Assembly (NCBI GenBank): GCA_016929355.1
Contig: JAFGJA010000227.1
Span: forward strand, 1 to 5,504
Reading direction: 5' to 3'
DNA: 5,504 bases
From: Anaerolineae bacterium
GTDB taxonomy: Bacteria > Chloroflexota > Anaerolineae > Aggregatilineales > Aggregatilineaceae
The notes beneath the pieces were generated by a model. The model worked only from the letters and a program-made list of their open reading frames with translations. It ran no database searches and was not told the origin of the DNA. A program made the translations under genes and the position numbers. Within the stretch, counting starts at the first letter, position 1. Each line of letters starts with the position of its first letter. Below, piece by piece: positions 1 through 5,504 of this stretch.

Positions 1-471
1 GAAATGCTGATCATTGCGTTGTTCCGGTTGGTATCCAACCTGGAATGGGGTAACACCTTCTGGGCGATCTCCGTACCGTTTTTAGCCAGCGCCACCGGAT
101 CGTTTTTGTTCCGGCAGCATTTTTCCAATCTCCCCTCGGAACTTTCCGAAGCGGCGCAAATTGATGGTGCGAATCCGCTGCAATTTCTGTTCCGCGTCTT
201 GATCCCGATCAGTTGGAACACGATTGGCGCGTTGGCGGTCATCCAATTTGTCTATGTGTGGAACATGTACCTCTGGCCTTCCCTGATCATCAAAGATGAG
301 CGTATTCAGGTGGTTCAGGTCGGGTTAGGATCGCTGCGTAATGCGGAGGGATCGCTCACCTATGGCCCGATGATGATGGGCGCAGTTATTGCGACGATTC
401 CACCTGTTGTGGTGTTTATCCTATTACAACGCCAGTTTATGAAGGGATTCGCTATTTCGCGCGATAAATAA
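1..471 (+). CDS. Sugar ABC transporter permease, UgpE/MalG type (5' truncated by window edge)
   Basis: This is an inner-membrane channel subunit of a CUT1-family carbohydrate ABC importer. The reading frame is open from the first base, so the true start lies upstream; about 156 residues are visible against a usual 270-290. Counting from the methionine at position 4, hydrophobic segments lie near residues 1-10, 20-37, 73-92 and 122-142. The cytoplasmic EAA loop, which contacts the ATPase, is at about residues 46-71 with core EAAQIDGAN (E49, D54, G55). The FLFRQ stretch before it, the WNMYLWP stretch after it and the ending QRQFMKGF resemble E. coli UgpE from memory. That similarity places the family but does not establish glycerol-3-phosphate as substrate. 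It belongs to a transporter distinct from the one at 2237-5435, and its partner genes would lie upstream. The permease call is secure; the substrate is unknown. Confidence 0.93.
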   Translation, partial: EMLIIALFRLVSNLEWGNTFWAISVPFLASATGSFLFRQHFSNLPSELSEAAQIDGANPLQFLFRVLIPISWNTIGALAVIQFVYVWNMYLWPSLIIKDERIQVVQVGLGSLRNAEGSLTYGPMMMGAVIATIPPVVVFILLQRQFMKGFAISRDK

Positions 472-500
472 TCGTTATGGGCAGTCACAAAGGCGATCTA

Positions 501-713
501 ATGACTAAGTGGGAATATCTTGTCGTGTTGGCATCCAATACCGGCGGCAGTGAAAATCGGTTAGCCCCACAGATTGAGAATGGGCGCTTAATCAAAAACT
601 GGCAAAAAGGCCCGGATATTTACGAATATATGAACGAGTTAGGCGCGCAGGGATGGGAACTGGTCGCCACCGAAACTACTCTGCGCTATGTCTTCAAGCG
701 CCAAAAAGAATAA
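501..713 (+). CDS. Small DUF4177-like protein
   Basis: This 70-residue protein has the pattern of the DUF4177 family: an opening KWEYLVV strand, a central helix with LGAQGWELV (about residues 48-56), and a closing strand YVFKR (about 62-66). No biochemical function is established for the family. It has no signal peptide or membrane segment, so it should be cytoplasmic. I chose ATG 501 over the in-frame ATG 477 because the conserved KWEY strand begins just after it, a modest AAAGG lies 7 nt upstream, and ATG 477 has no ribosome binding site. It starts 29 bp after the upstream permease on the same strand and is followed by a terminator-like hairpin, so it is probably the last gene of that transporter operon. 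A role in transport is not shown by the sequence. Confidence 0.8.
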   Translation: MTKWEYLVVLASNTGGSENRLAPQIENGRLIKNWQKGPDIYEYMNELGAQGWELVATETTLRYVFKRQKE

Positions 714-728
714 CGTTCCTGTTCCAGC

Positions 729-771
729 ATAAGCGCTGATCAACCCTTGACCGGGATCGTTCAGCGCTTAT
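729..771 (+). terminator. Terminator-like hairpin after the first operon
   Basis: Arms ATAAGCGCTGA (729-739) and TCAGCGCTTAT (761-771) are perfect 11-bp complements around a 21-nt loop. The sequence following is T-rich but interrupted (TTTACATTTA). It starts 16 bp after the stop of the DUF4177-like gene and before the next promoter. The position fits an intrinsic terminator; the long loop and broken T-tract make its efficiency uncertain. Confidence 0.65.
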
Positions 772-835
772 TTACATTTATCCCCCTGTTAGACACCTCC
801 CAACACATGACACATCATATCATTTGATGAAATGC

Positions 836-865
836 TTGACAACGGCTATTTAGCCGTGATATGGT
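836..865 (+). promoter_or_regulatory. Predicted sigma-70-type promoter of the lacI-transporter operon
   Basis: A perfect -35 hexamer TTGACA is at 836-841. The best -10 match is TATGGT at 860-865 (4 of 6 consensus positions, 18-bp spacer), which puts transcription start near 872. TAATGT at 865-870 is an alternative but gives too long a spacer. The spacer holds an inverted repeat, ACGGCTA (842-848) and TAGCCGT (851-857), separated by TT. The promoter faces the LacI-type gene and its start overlaps the palindrome at 869-892. The -35 is clear; the -10 is moderate. Confidence 0.6.
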
Positions 866-868
866 AAT

Positions 869-892
869 GTTACCGGTTGCGCAACCGGTAAC
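869..892. promoter_or_regulatory. Perfect 24-bp palindrome, likely LacI-family operator
   Basis: The left half is GTTACCGGTTGC (869-880) and the right half is its exact reverse complement (881-892). The dyad centre is a CpG, as in most LacI-family operators, where hinge-helix leucines insert at a central CG step. It lies over the predicted transcription start of the operon encoding a LacI-type regulator, a position suited to repression. Each half contains the self-complementary hexamer ACCGGT (872-877 and 884-889), so two sites centred 12 bp apart are an alternative reading. Binding by the regulator at 1102 is inferred from proximity and family behaviour. Confidence 0.75.
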
Positions 893-1101
893 GGAGAATA
901 TTTTTATTGGGGATTGAAAAAAATAATGCCTGCGCAAACTCGTTGGATGCTGCGTCCATTTCACTGGACAATCATCCAGAACGACGACACGACAACACCA
1001 ACTGATCACACATTTTTAAACGACAGTGCAGTATTGGCGGCTGCTTCAGTGCAGCACCGCTTGTCATCCGCATGTAATTTTTAGGTTTGTTAGGGGCGAT
1101 C
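893..1101 (+). other. Long 5' leader between operator and regulator gene
   Basis: About 210 bases separate the operator from the regulator start, with no confidently identifiable gene. The region holds a T-rich stretch just after the palindrome (900-908), an 8-bp direct repeat CAGTGCAG at 1024-1031 and 1047-1054, and a possible hairpin pairing GCGGCTGC (1037-1044) with GCAG (1051-1054) and CCGC (1057-1060) across a 2-nt bulge. An open frame of 52 codons runs from ATG 926 to TAG 1084, with only a weak, distant GGGGA upstream. I recognise no known riboswitch class. Confidence 0.4.
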
Positions 1102-2118
1102 ATGGCTCGACCAACAGGACGTGTAACAATGGCCGACGTGGCCCACCAAGCGGGGGTTACTAAAACCACTGTGTCGCGCGTGCTCAATAACAAGGGCGAA
1201 ATTAGCGATGAGACACGCCAAAAGGTGCTTGATGCGGTAGAGCAGCTTGGCTACCGCCGCAGCCGCATCGCCCGCAGCCTCGCCACCGATCAAACGTTTC
1301 TGCTGGGGTTCATCGTGCCCAGCATTTCAAACGAATTCTTCACCGAGATTGTGCGCGGGGCCGAAGATACCGCCTGGGAAAAAGACTACAAGATTCTGCT
1401 CTGCAACACCGAGGGCGATTGGGCACGCGAGGAAGGCATGTTCCTCTTCCTTGAAGATATTCAGGTCGATGGCATTGTCGTGTGTGCGCCGCGTCTACCG
1501 GAAGAACACTTACTGCCACTGGTTGAGCAATTTCAGAATGTAGTGGTGGTCAACGGCCAGGGTATTGCATGGCGGGAACTGGCCGGATCAATCGAAACGG
1601 ACGACGTGGGCGGGATGGCGAAAGCGGTTGATCATCTCGTGGCCGCAGGTCGCCGCCACCTGACCTATCTGGGCGGTCCGCTCGATGCGCGAACCAGCAC
1701 CGAACGTTATCACGGGTTCCTCAATGCGCTCAATGCCGCCGGGCTTACACCCGAACCGGCGGAACGCGCGATCTGCTTTCCGACCAATCTGGAAGGCGGC
1801 TATAGCTGTTTCAAGCAGTTGATCCGCGCTTATCCCCAAACGGATGGCGTGGCGTGTTTCAACGATTTAGTAGCGGCGGGTGCGATCCGCGCCTGTAATG
1901 AACTTGGCGTCCGCGTGCCCGATGATGTGGCGGTGGTGGGTTGTGATGATATTCAACTCGCCAACCTGATCCAGCCCAGCCTGACCACGCTGCAAACGCC
2001 TAAACAACACATAGGCGCGCTGGCGATTCACATGCTGCTCGAACGCATTAACGGCCAACGCGATCATGAAACCGTCACGATTGACCAACAGTTGATTATT
2101 CGGGAGAGCGCGCCCTAG
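1102..2118 (+). CDS. LacI-family transcriptional regulator
   Basis: This is a 338-residue cytoplasmic DNA-binding protein, the usual length for LacI/GalR regulators. The N-terminal helix-turn-helix spans about residues 8-30, with DVAHQAGV followed by the recognition-helix core TKTTVSRVL. A hinge helix follows near residues 52-62, where ARSL carries the leucine expected to enter a central CpG in the operator. From about residue 66 the periplasmic-binding-protein-like effector domain begins (GFIVPSISNEFF), with ERYHGF, the CFND segment and DDVAVVGCDD typical of the family. ATG 1102 is preferred because AGGGG (1092-1096) lies 5 nt upstream and MARPTGRVT matches common family N-termini; an in-frame TTG at 1087 lacks support. 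It probably controls the transporter genes directly downstream, with their sugar as inducer. The family is certain, the effector is not identifiable. Confidence 0.95.
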   Translation: MARPTGRVTMADVAHQAGVTKTTVSRVLNNKGEISDETRQKVLDAVEQLGYRRSRIARSLATDQTFLLGFIVPSISNEFFTEIVRGAEDTAWEKDYKILLCNTEGDWAREEGMFLFLEDIQVDGIVVCAPRLPEEHLLPLVEQFQNVVVVNGQGIAWRELAGSIETDDVGGMAKAVDHLVAAGRRHLTYLGGPLDARTSTERYHGFLNALNAAGLTPEPAERAICFPTNLEGGYSCFKQLIRAYPQTDGVACFNDLVAAGAIRACNELGVRVPDDVAVVGCDDIQLANLIQPSLTTLQTPKQHIGALAIHMLLERINGQRDHETVTIDQQLIIRESAP

Positions 2119-2134
2119 CCCGACGCGCTTCCCG
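2101..2134 (+). other. Extended hairpin enclosing the lacI stop codon
   Basis: CGGGA (2101-2105) plus AGCGCG (2107-2112) pairs with CGCGCTTCCCG (2124-2134), giving 11 base pairs with one bulged G (2106) and an 11-nt loop that contains the TAG stop (2116-2118). No T-tract follows, so this is not a standard intrinsic terminator. In an mRNA running on into the binding-protein gene it could act as a processing or stability element, or attenuate readthrough. The pairing is read directly from the sequence; the role is inferred. Confidence 0.5.
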
Positions 2135-2151
2135 GTTAGTACATTGGAGAC

Positions 2152-2235
2152 AAGGAGGTTTTCTTATTTCAAACGTTAAGAATGCAACGCTCACCCGTTT
2201 CAATCGCAATCCTAATTATAAGGAGTAAACAATAA
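2152..2235 (+). other. Orphan Shine-Dalgarno and possible leader peptide upstream of the binding-protein gene
   Basis: AAGGAGG at 2152-2158 is a near-ideal ribosome binding site but has no ATG, GTG or TTG at normal distance. Seven bases later is an ATT codon (2166) opening 20 sense codons to TAA at 2226-2228, just past the real ribosome binding site of the binding-protein gene. In another frame ATG 2182 opens 17 codons ending at TAA 2233-2235, one base before ATG 2237. Either could be a translated leader coupled to the main gene, or the site may be a relic. Translation is unproven. Confidence 0.25.
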
Positions 2236-2236
2236 A

Positions 2237-3514
2237 ATGAACACCTGGTTAAATCGCCGTGTCGTAAAATCTATTACCGTGCTACTGGTTATCTTTTCGG
2301 TAGTTGGCCTGCTCCCTGGCGTATCTGCCCAGGATGAAACGATCACGCTCACCATGACCGTCTGGGATTTGGCAACTACGCCCTATTGGCAGGCTGTGGT
2401 TGATGCGTATGAAGCTCAGAACCCGAATGTTAAAGTTGAACTGGTTGATCTGGCATCCGCCGACTATGGTGATGTCATCAATGTCCGGCTCTCCGGTGGC
2501 GATGATACCGACATCATTACCGTCAAAGACATTCCCCAATATGCGGCGATGTTGACTCGCGGGCAGGTTATCCCGTTGAACGACTACATTGACGCGGCGG
2601 GTATTGATCTAAGCATGTACAGTGGTGCGGCAGAAGAACTCACCTATGAGGGATCGATCTACGGGATGCCGTTCCGCAGCGACATCTGGATTATGTACTA
2701 CAACAAAGACATCTTCGATGCCGCCGGTGTTGATTACCCGGCCAATGACATCACCTGGGACGAATTCGATGCGCTGGCCCGCCAAGTAACGAGCGGCAGT
2801 GGTGCGGACAAGATTTACGGTGCGCTTTTCCATGTCTGGCGCTCGTGCGTCCAATTGGCAACTGTGCAAGACGGCATGAACAGCGTCATCTCCACCGATT
2901 ACAGCTTCATGGCCCCGATGTACAATATGGTCACCGCAATGCAGAAAGATGGCATCGCACCGGACTATGGCGAACAACGCGCGGGCAACATTCACTACTC
3001 TGGCCCGTTCTTGAATGGACAAGTTGCTATGCTCCCGATGGGTTCCTGGTTCATTGGCCGGATGGTTAGCGATAAAGAGGCGGGTGTGTACGACTTCGAT
3101 TGGGGCGTAACCGCATTTCCGCACCCAGATGGTGTAGAAGTTGGCACCACCGCCGGTACACTGACCTCGTTGGCGATCAATGATAAGTCGGATAACAAAG
3201 ATGCGGCCTGGGACTTCGTCCAGTTCTACTCGGGTGTAGAAGGTGCTAAAGTCCTGGCGGCGACGGGTAACCTCCCGGCAGTGCGGACGCCTGAAGTCCT
3301 CGAAGTCTTCGCTTCACGCGATGGTATGCCCGCCGAAATAGCCGAAGCGCTGCAAACCGTCACCGTTCGCCTCGAACTCCCCATGCACGAGAACGTAGGC
3401 GAGATCGAACAAATCTTGAACGAAGCCCATGATTTGATCATGACTCGGTCTGTTTCCGTAGAAGATGGTCTTGCGGAAGCGTCAGAACGTGTCAGCGACG
3501 TATTGAACGACTAA
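2237..3514 (+). CDS. Sugar ABC transporter extracellular solute-binding protein (CUT1, family 1)
   Basis: This 425-residue protein is the substrate-capturing component of a carbohydrate importer, at the usual family length. The N-terminus is a Sec signal peptide: basic residues (NRR, about 6-8, and K11), a hydrophobic core at about 13-26, and a likely signal peptidase I site after VSA at residue 31. No lipobox cysteine is present, so it appears to be exported without a lipid anchor. The mature protein begins TITLTMTVWD and shows family features: the PNVKVELV strand (63-70), IYGMPF (141-146), IMYYNKDIF (152-160), TWDEF (173-177) and GQVAMLPMGSW (261-271). AAGGAG (2220-2225) lies 11 nt before ATG 2237. 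It sits between regulator and permeases in the same orientation, so it very probably feeds the channel encoded at 3633-5435. The substrate cannot be named. Confidence 0.95.
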   Translation: MNTWLNRRVVKSITVLLVIFSVVGLLPGVSAQDETITLTMTVWDLATTPYWQAVVDAYEAQNPNVKVELVDLASADYGDVINVRLSGGDDTDIITVKDIPQYAAMLTRGQVIPLNDYIDAAGIDLSMYSGAAEELTYEGSIYGMPFRSDIWIMYYNKDIFDAAGVDYPANDITWDEFDALARQVTSGSGADKIYGALFHVWRSCVQLATVQDGMNSVISTDYSFMAPMYNMVTAMQKDGIAPDYGEQRAGNIHYSGPFLNGQVAMLPMGSWFIGRMVSDKEAGVYDFDWGVTAFPHPDGVEVGTTAGTLTSLAINDKSDNKDAAWDFVQFYSGVEGAKVLAATGNLPAVRTPEVLEVFASRDGMPAEIAEALQTVTVRLELPMHENVGEIEQILNEAHDLIMTRSVSVEDGLAEASERVSDVLND

Positions 3515-3533
3515 CACCACACGTTGCCAACAC

Positions 3534-3584
3534 GCCAAGCAGGAGGCCCTCGTTATGAGGGCTTCCTACCCTACCGCGCTTGGC
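3534..3584 (+). other. Two-tier intergenic hairpin between binding-protein and permease genes
   Basis: The outer stem GCCAAGC (3534-3540) pairs with GCTTGGC (3578-3584). Continuous with it on the 5' side, the inner stem AGGAGGCCCTC (3541-3551) pairs with GAGGGCTTCCT (3557-3567) over 11 positions including one G-U pair, around a 5-nt loop. A 10-nt bulge (3568-3577) separates the stems on the 3' side. No T-tract follows, so complete intrinsic termination is unlikely. The position after a binding-protein gene fits the mRNA-stabilising or partial-stop hairpins seen between malE and malF-type genes, which keep binding protein in excess over permease. The fold is visible; the role is inferred. Confidence 0.65.
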
Positions 3585-3632
3585 ACATATCACAACTGCC
3601 AGAATACCCAGAAAAAAGGAAAGAGTTTGATC

Positions 3633-4553
3633 ATGGGACTGAGCTTTCAAGCGACAACGCCCAGTAAAAGACGAAGACAACTCAGCAAACACCTGGTTGC
3701 TTACTCGTTCATTCTCCCCAATTTACTTGGTTTTGCCATCTTTACGCTGATCCCCATCGTTTTCTCGCTTGGACTCGCCTTCATGAGTTGGGATGGAGCC
3801 AACGAGATCAGTTGGGTGGGTGTGGACAACTTCAAAGAACTGCGAGACGATACTACCTTCAATATTGCGCTGAAAAACACGCTCTGGTATGTGACCGGAA
3901 CCGTACCACTAACCATGGCCTGCTCACTGGGGCTGGCGATATTGCTCAACCAACCCATCCGTGGCAAAAACATCTTTCGCACCATCTACTTTTTTCCCTA
4001 TGTGGCGTCGCTTGTGGCCGTTGCGGCTGTCTGGAACATGCTCTTTTTCCCATCAGCCGGTCCCGTCAACGAATTACTGCGGGCGTTAGGGGTGGATAAT
4101 CCGCCACGTTGGTCGGCGTCTATCGATTGGGCCATGCCGACGGTGGTCATGGCGAGCGTCTGGCGGGGGATGGGATATTACATGGTGATCTATCTGGCGG
4201 CGCTGCAAGGTATTCCGGCGATCCTCTATGAATCGGCTAAGATCGATGGCGCGGACATGTGGCAGCAGTTCCGTTACATCACCCTCCCCATGCTGACTCC
4301 GGCAACATTCTTCATCAGCATTATGCTCACGATTACGTCCTTTAAGGTCTTCGACTTAATTTTAGTCATGACCAATGGCGGTCCGGGCCGGGCAACGAAT
4401 GTGCTGGTGCTGCACACGTATAACACAGCTTTCCGGCGGTTTGAATTCGGCTACTCAAGCGCCATCGCGATGGTACTCTTTGCCATGGTCTTAGCAATCA
4501 CCGTCGTTCAATTCTACATGGAAAAACGGTGGGTTGAGTATTCACAGGTATAA
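3633..4553 (+). CDS. Sugar ABC transporter permease, MalF/UgpA type
   Basis: This 306-residue inner-membrane protein is one half of the translocation channel. A short basic cytoplasmic N-terminus (SKRRR, residues 11-15) precedes a first membrane segment at about 22-48. Further hydrophobic segments lie near 84-106, 116-138, 168-192, 222-247 and 275-294. The EAA loop that docks the ATPase is at about 197-223 with core ESAKIDGAD (E200, G206), and the MTNGGP motif common in MalF-like permeases follows at 246-251. ATG 3633 is chosen over the in-frame ATG 3555, because the extra 26 residues look non-coding and ATG 3555 sits in a hairpin loop. A loose AAGGAAAGAG lies upstream of 3633. It is 118 bp after the binding-protein gene and 15 bp before the second permease, with which it should form a heterodimer. 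Confidence 0.94.
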   Translation: MGLSFQATTPSKRRRQLSKHLVAYSFILPNLLGFAIFTLIPIVFSLGLAFMSWDGANEISWVGVDNFKELRDDTTFNIALKNTLWYVTGTVPLTMACSLGLAILLNQPIRGKNIFRTIYFFPYVASLVAVAAVWNMLFFPSAGPVNELLRALGVDNPPRWSASIDWAMPTVVMASVWRGMGYYMVIYLAALQGIPAILYESAKIDGADMWQQFRYITLPMLTPATFFISIMLTITSFKVFDLILVMTNGGPGRATNVLVLHTYNTAFRRFEFGYSSAIAMVLFAMVLAITVVQFYMEKRWVEYSQV

Positions 4554-4559
4554 GAGGAG
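4554..4559 (+). promoter_or_regulatory. Ribosome binding site of the second permease
   Basis: GAGGAG begins on the base after the stop of the upstream permease (4551-4553) and lies 9 nt before ATG 4569. The tight spacing supports translation from the same mRNA and fixes the start of the downstream gene. Confidence 0.8.
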
Positions 4560-4568
4560 AAACCAGCC

Positions 4569-5435
4569 ATGACCAGTCTAACTCGCACGAACACCAAAAA
4601 ACGCGCACTGGGTCAACGCAGCCTGTTAGGGAACATATTGATTTACGGGCTTTTGCTCCTGATCGCCTTCATCATGCTGATCCCGTTCGCCTGGATGTTG
4701 TCCGCGTCATTGAAACTGGATAAGGACGTGTTCCGCTTCCCGATTGAGTGGATTCCCAATGACCCGCAGTGGCATAACTACGAATTGATCTGGACGCGGA
4801 TTCCCTTCCTGACCTTCTTTGCGAACTCGATGAAACTCACCGTGATCATCACGTTTTTACAACTAGCCACCAGCAGTTTCGCGGCGTATGCGTTCGCCAA
4901 ACTGGAATTTTGGGGGCGTGACTTCCTCTTTTTGGCGTACCTGGGTAGCATCGCAATCCCCTGGCAAGTCTACATGATTCCACAGTTTATTATGATGCGC
5001 GAACTCGATCTGGTGGATAACCATCTGTCGTTGATTTTGTTACAGGCGTTCACTGCCTTTGGCGTCTTTCTAATGCGCCAGTTTTTTATCAGCATCCCCA
5101 ATGAAATTCTTGACGCGGCCCGCATCGACGGCATGAGCGAATACGGCATTTACTTCCGCATCATGCTGCCGCTGTCGAAACCGGCGCTGGCGACGCTGAC
5201 GATTTTCTCCTCCGTTTTTGTCTGGAATGACTTTATGGGGCCGTTGATTTACTTTTATTCGGAATCGAACAAGACCATTCAGTTAGGGTTGCGCATGTTC
5301 ATTCAGCAGTACTCGACTGATTACCACCTGATTATGGCCGCATCGTTGGTTTCGCTCATTCCGGTAATGGTGCTCTTCCTGGCCTTCCAGCGCTTTTTCG
5401 TGGAAGGTATCGGCACGACGGGGATCAAGGGGTAA
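4569..5435 (+). CDS. Sugar ABC transporter permease, MalG/AraQ type
   Basis: This 288-residue inner-membrane protein is the second channel subunit and is full length for MalG-like permeases. A basic N-terminus (KKR, residues 10-12) leads into a membrane segment at about 21-46 with the family-typical IPFAWMLSASLK. Further hydrophobic segments lie near 84-108, 116-138, 153-172, 205-229 and 255-274. The EAA loop is at about 179-206 with core DAARIDGMS, in which the usual glutamate is aspartate (D182) and the glycine G188 is kept; this replacement is conservative. It ends with FQRFFVEGI, typical of the group. It follows its partner permease by 15 bp with a good ribosome binding site. No ATP-binding subunit follows within the window, so the complex probably recruits an ATPase encoded elsewhere or downstream. 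Confidence 0.95.
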   Translation: MTSLTRTNTKKRALGQRSLLGNILIYGLLLLIAFIMLIPFAWMLSASLKLDKDVFRFPIEWIPNDPQWHNYELIWTRIPFLTFFANSMKLTVIITFLQLATSSFAAYAFAKLEFWGRDFLFLAYLGSIAIPWQVYMIPQFIMMRELDLVDNHLSLILLQAFTAFGVFLMRQFFISIPNEILDAARIDGMSEYGIYFRIMLPLSKPALATLTIFSSVFVWNDFMGPLIYFYSESNKTIQLGLRMFIQQYSTDYHLIMAASLVSLIPVMVLFLAFQRFFVEGIGTTGIKG

Positions 5436-5504
5436 TTTAACCGACTCAGGTTATGCACTTTTGGTGTTTCAATCGATTCAAGCAACATTGCCGCTAGCAG
5501 CAGC
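5436..5504. other. Non-coding tail after the last permease gene
   Basis: These 69 bases contain a small inverted repeat, TAACC (5438-5442) and GGTTA (5449-5453) around a 6-nt loop, and an 8-bp palindrome AATCGATT (5471-5478) centred on CpG. There is no clear terminator, and no coding start is visible before the window ends, so it is open whether the operon continues. Confidence 0.35.

Noticed and set aside
869..908. Palindrome plus T-rich stretch as an intrinsic terminator
   Set aside because: About 8 bases separate the stem from the T-rich run, the dyad leaves almost no loop, and it sits directly downstream of a promoter, so an operator is the better reading.
1087..1101. TTG 1087 as the regulator start
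   Set aside because: It would place the AGGGG ribosome binding site inside the gene; ATG 1102 has correct spacing and a typical family N-terminus.
815..1293. Minus-strand open frames overlapping the promoter, leader and start of the regulator
   Set aside because: They run through the promoter and operator, overlap each other and the helix-turn-helix coding region, and show no family motif.
2166..2181. TTTCAAACGTTAAGAA as a second LacI-type operator
   Set aside because: Only the central AACGTT and the outer T/A bases are symmetric, and it shares no sequence with the strong palindrome at 869-892.
2609..3124. Minus-strand open frame of 171 codons
   Set aside because: It lies wholly inside the binding-protein gene, has no recognisable domain, and reads as a shadow of the plus-strand codons.
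3555..3632. Extended N-terminus for the first permease from ATG 3555
   Set aside because: The added residues resemble no permease N-terminus and are encoded by the two-tier hairpin; ATG 3633 gives a normal-length protein with a basic start before the first membrane segment.
5471..5478. AATCGATT as an operator for a downstream gene
   Set aside because: An 8-bp palindrome is expected by chance at this scale and no promoter or gene is visible next to it.

Overview
The window is a plus-strand stretch of a bacterial chromosome devoted to carbohydrate uptake. Base composition looks moderate. CUT1-type ABC transporter genes without a neighbouring ATPase, a LacI-type regulator beside them and the style of the solute-binding protein would fit Chloroflexota (Anaerolineae-like). 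That placement is inference from gene style, not from a marker gene.

Region by region: (1) Positions 1-471 hold the C-terminal half of a UgpE/MalG-type sugar ABC permease, cut by the window edge. (2) It is followed after 29 bp by a 70-residue DUF4177-like protein (501-713), and that first transcription unit ends at a strong hairpin (729-771). (3) Positions 772-1101 are a regulatory region: a TTGACA -35 box, a short inverted repeat filling the promoter spacer, a perfect 24-bp palindrome with central CpG at the predicted transcription start (a likely LacI-family operator), then a leader of about 210 nt. (4) Positions 1102-5435 form a four-gene cluster in operon order: LacI-family regulator, secreted solute-binding protein, MalF/UgpA-type permease, MalG/AraQ-type permease. 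(5) The last 69 bp are non-coding as far as can be seen.

How the genes work together: the binding protein would capture a sugar or glycoside outside the membrane and deliver it to the two-permease channel. The ATPase is not in the window and is presumably a shared MsmK/UgpC-type subunit encoded elsewhere. The LacI-type protein probably represses its own operon by binding the palindrome, with the transported sugar or a derivative as inducer. The substrate cannot be named from sequence.

The most interesting layer lies between the genes. An extended hairpin encloses the lacI stop codon (2101-2134). A two-tier hairpin between the binding protein and the first permease (3534-3584) buries a perfect Shine-Dalgarno sequence and a decoy ATG. 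A strong Shine-Dalgarno with no normal start codon sits upstream of the binding-protein gene (2152-2158). Together these suggest that relative expression of regulator, binding protein and permeases is set at RNA level. No mobile element, CRISPR array, tRNA or rRNA was seen.
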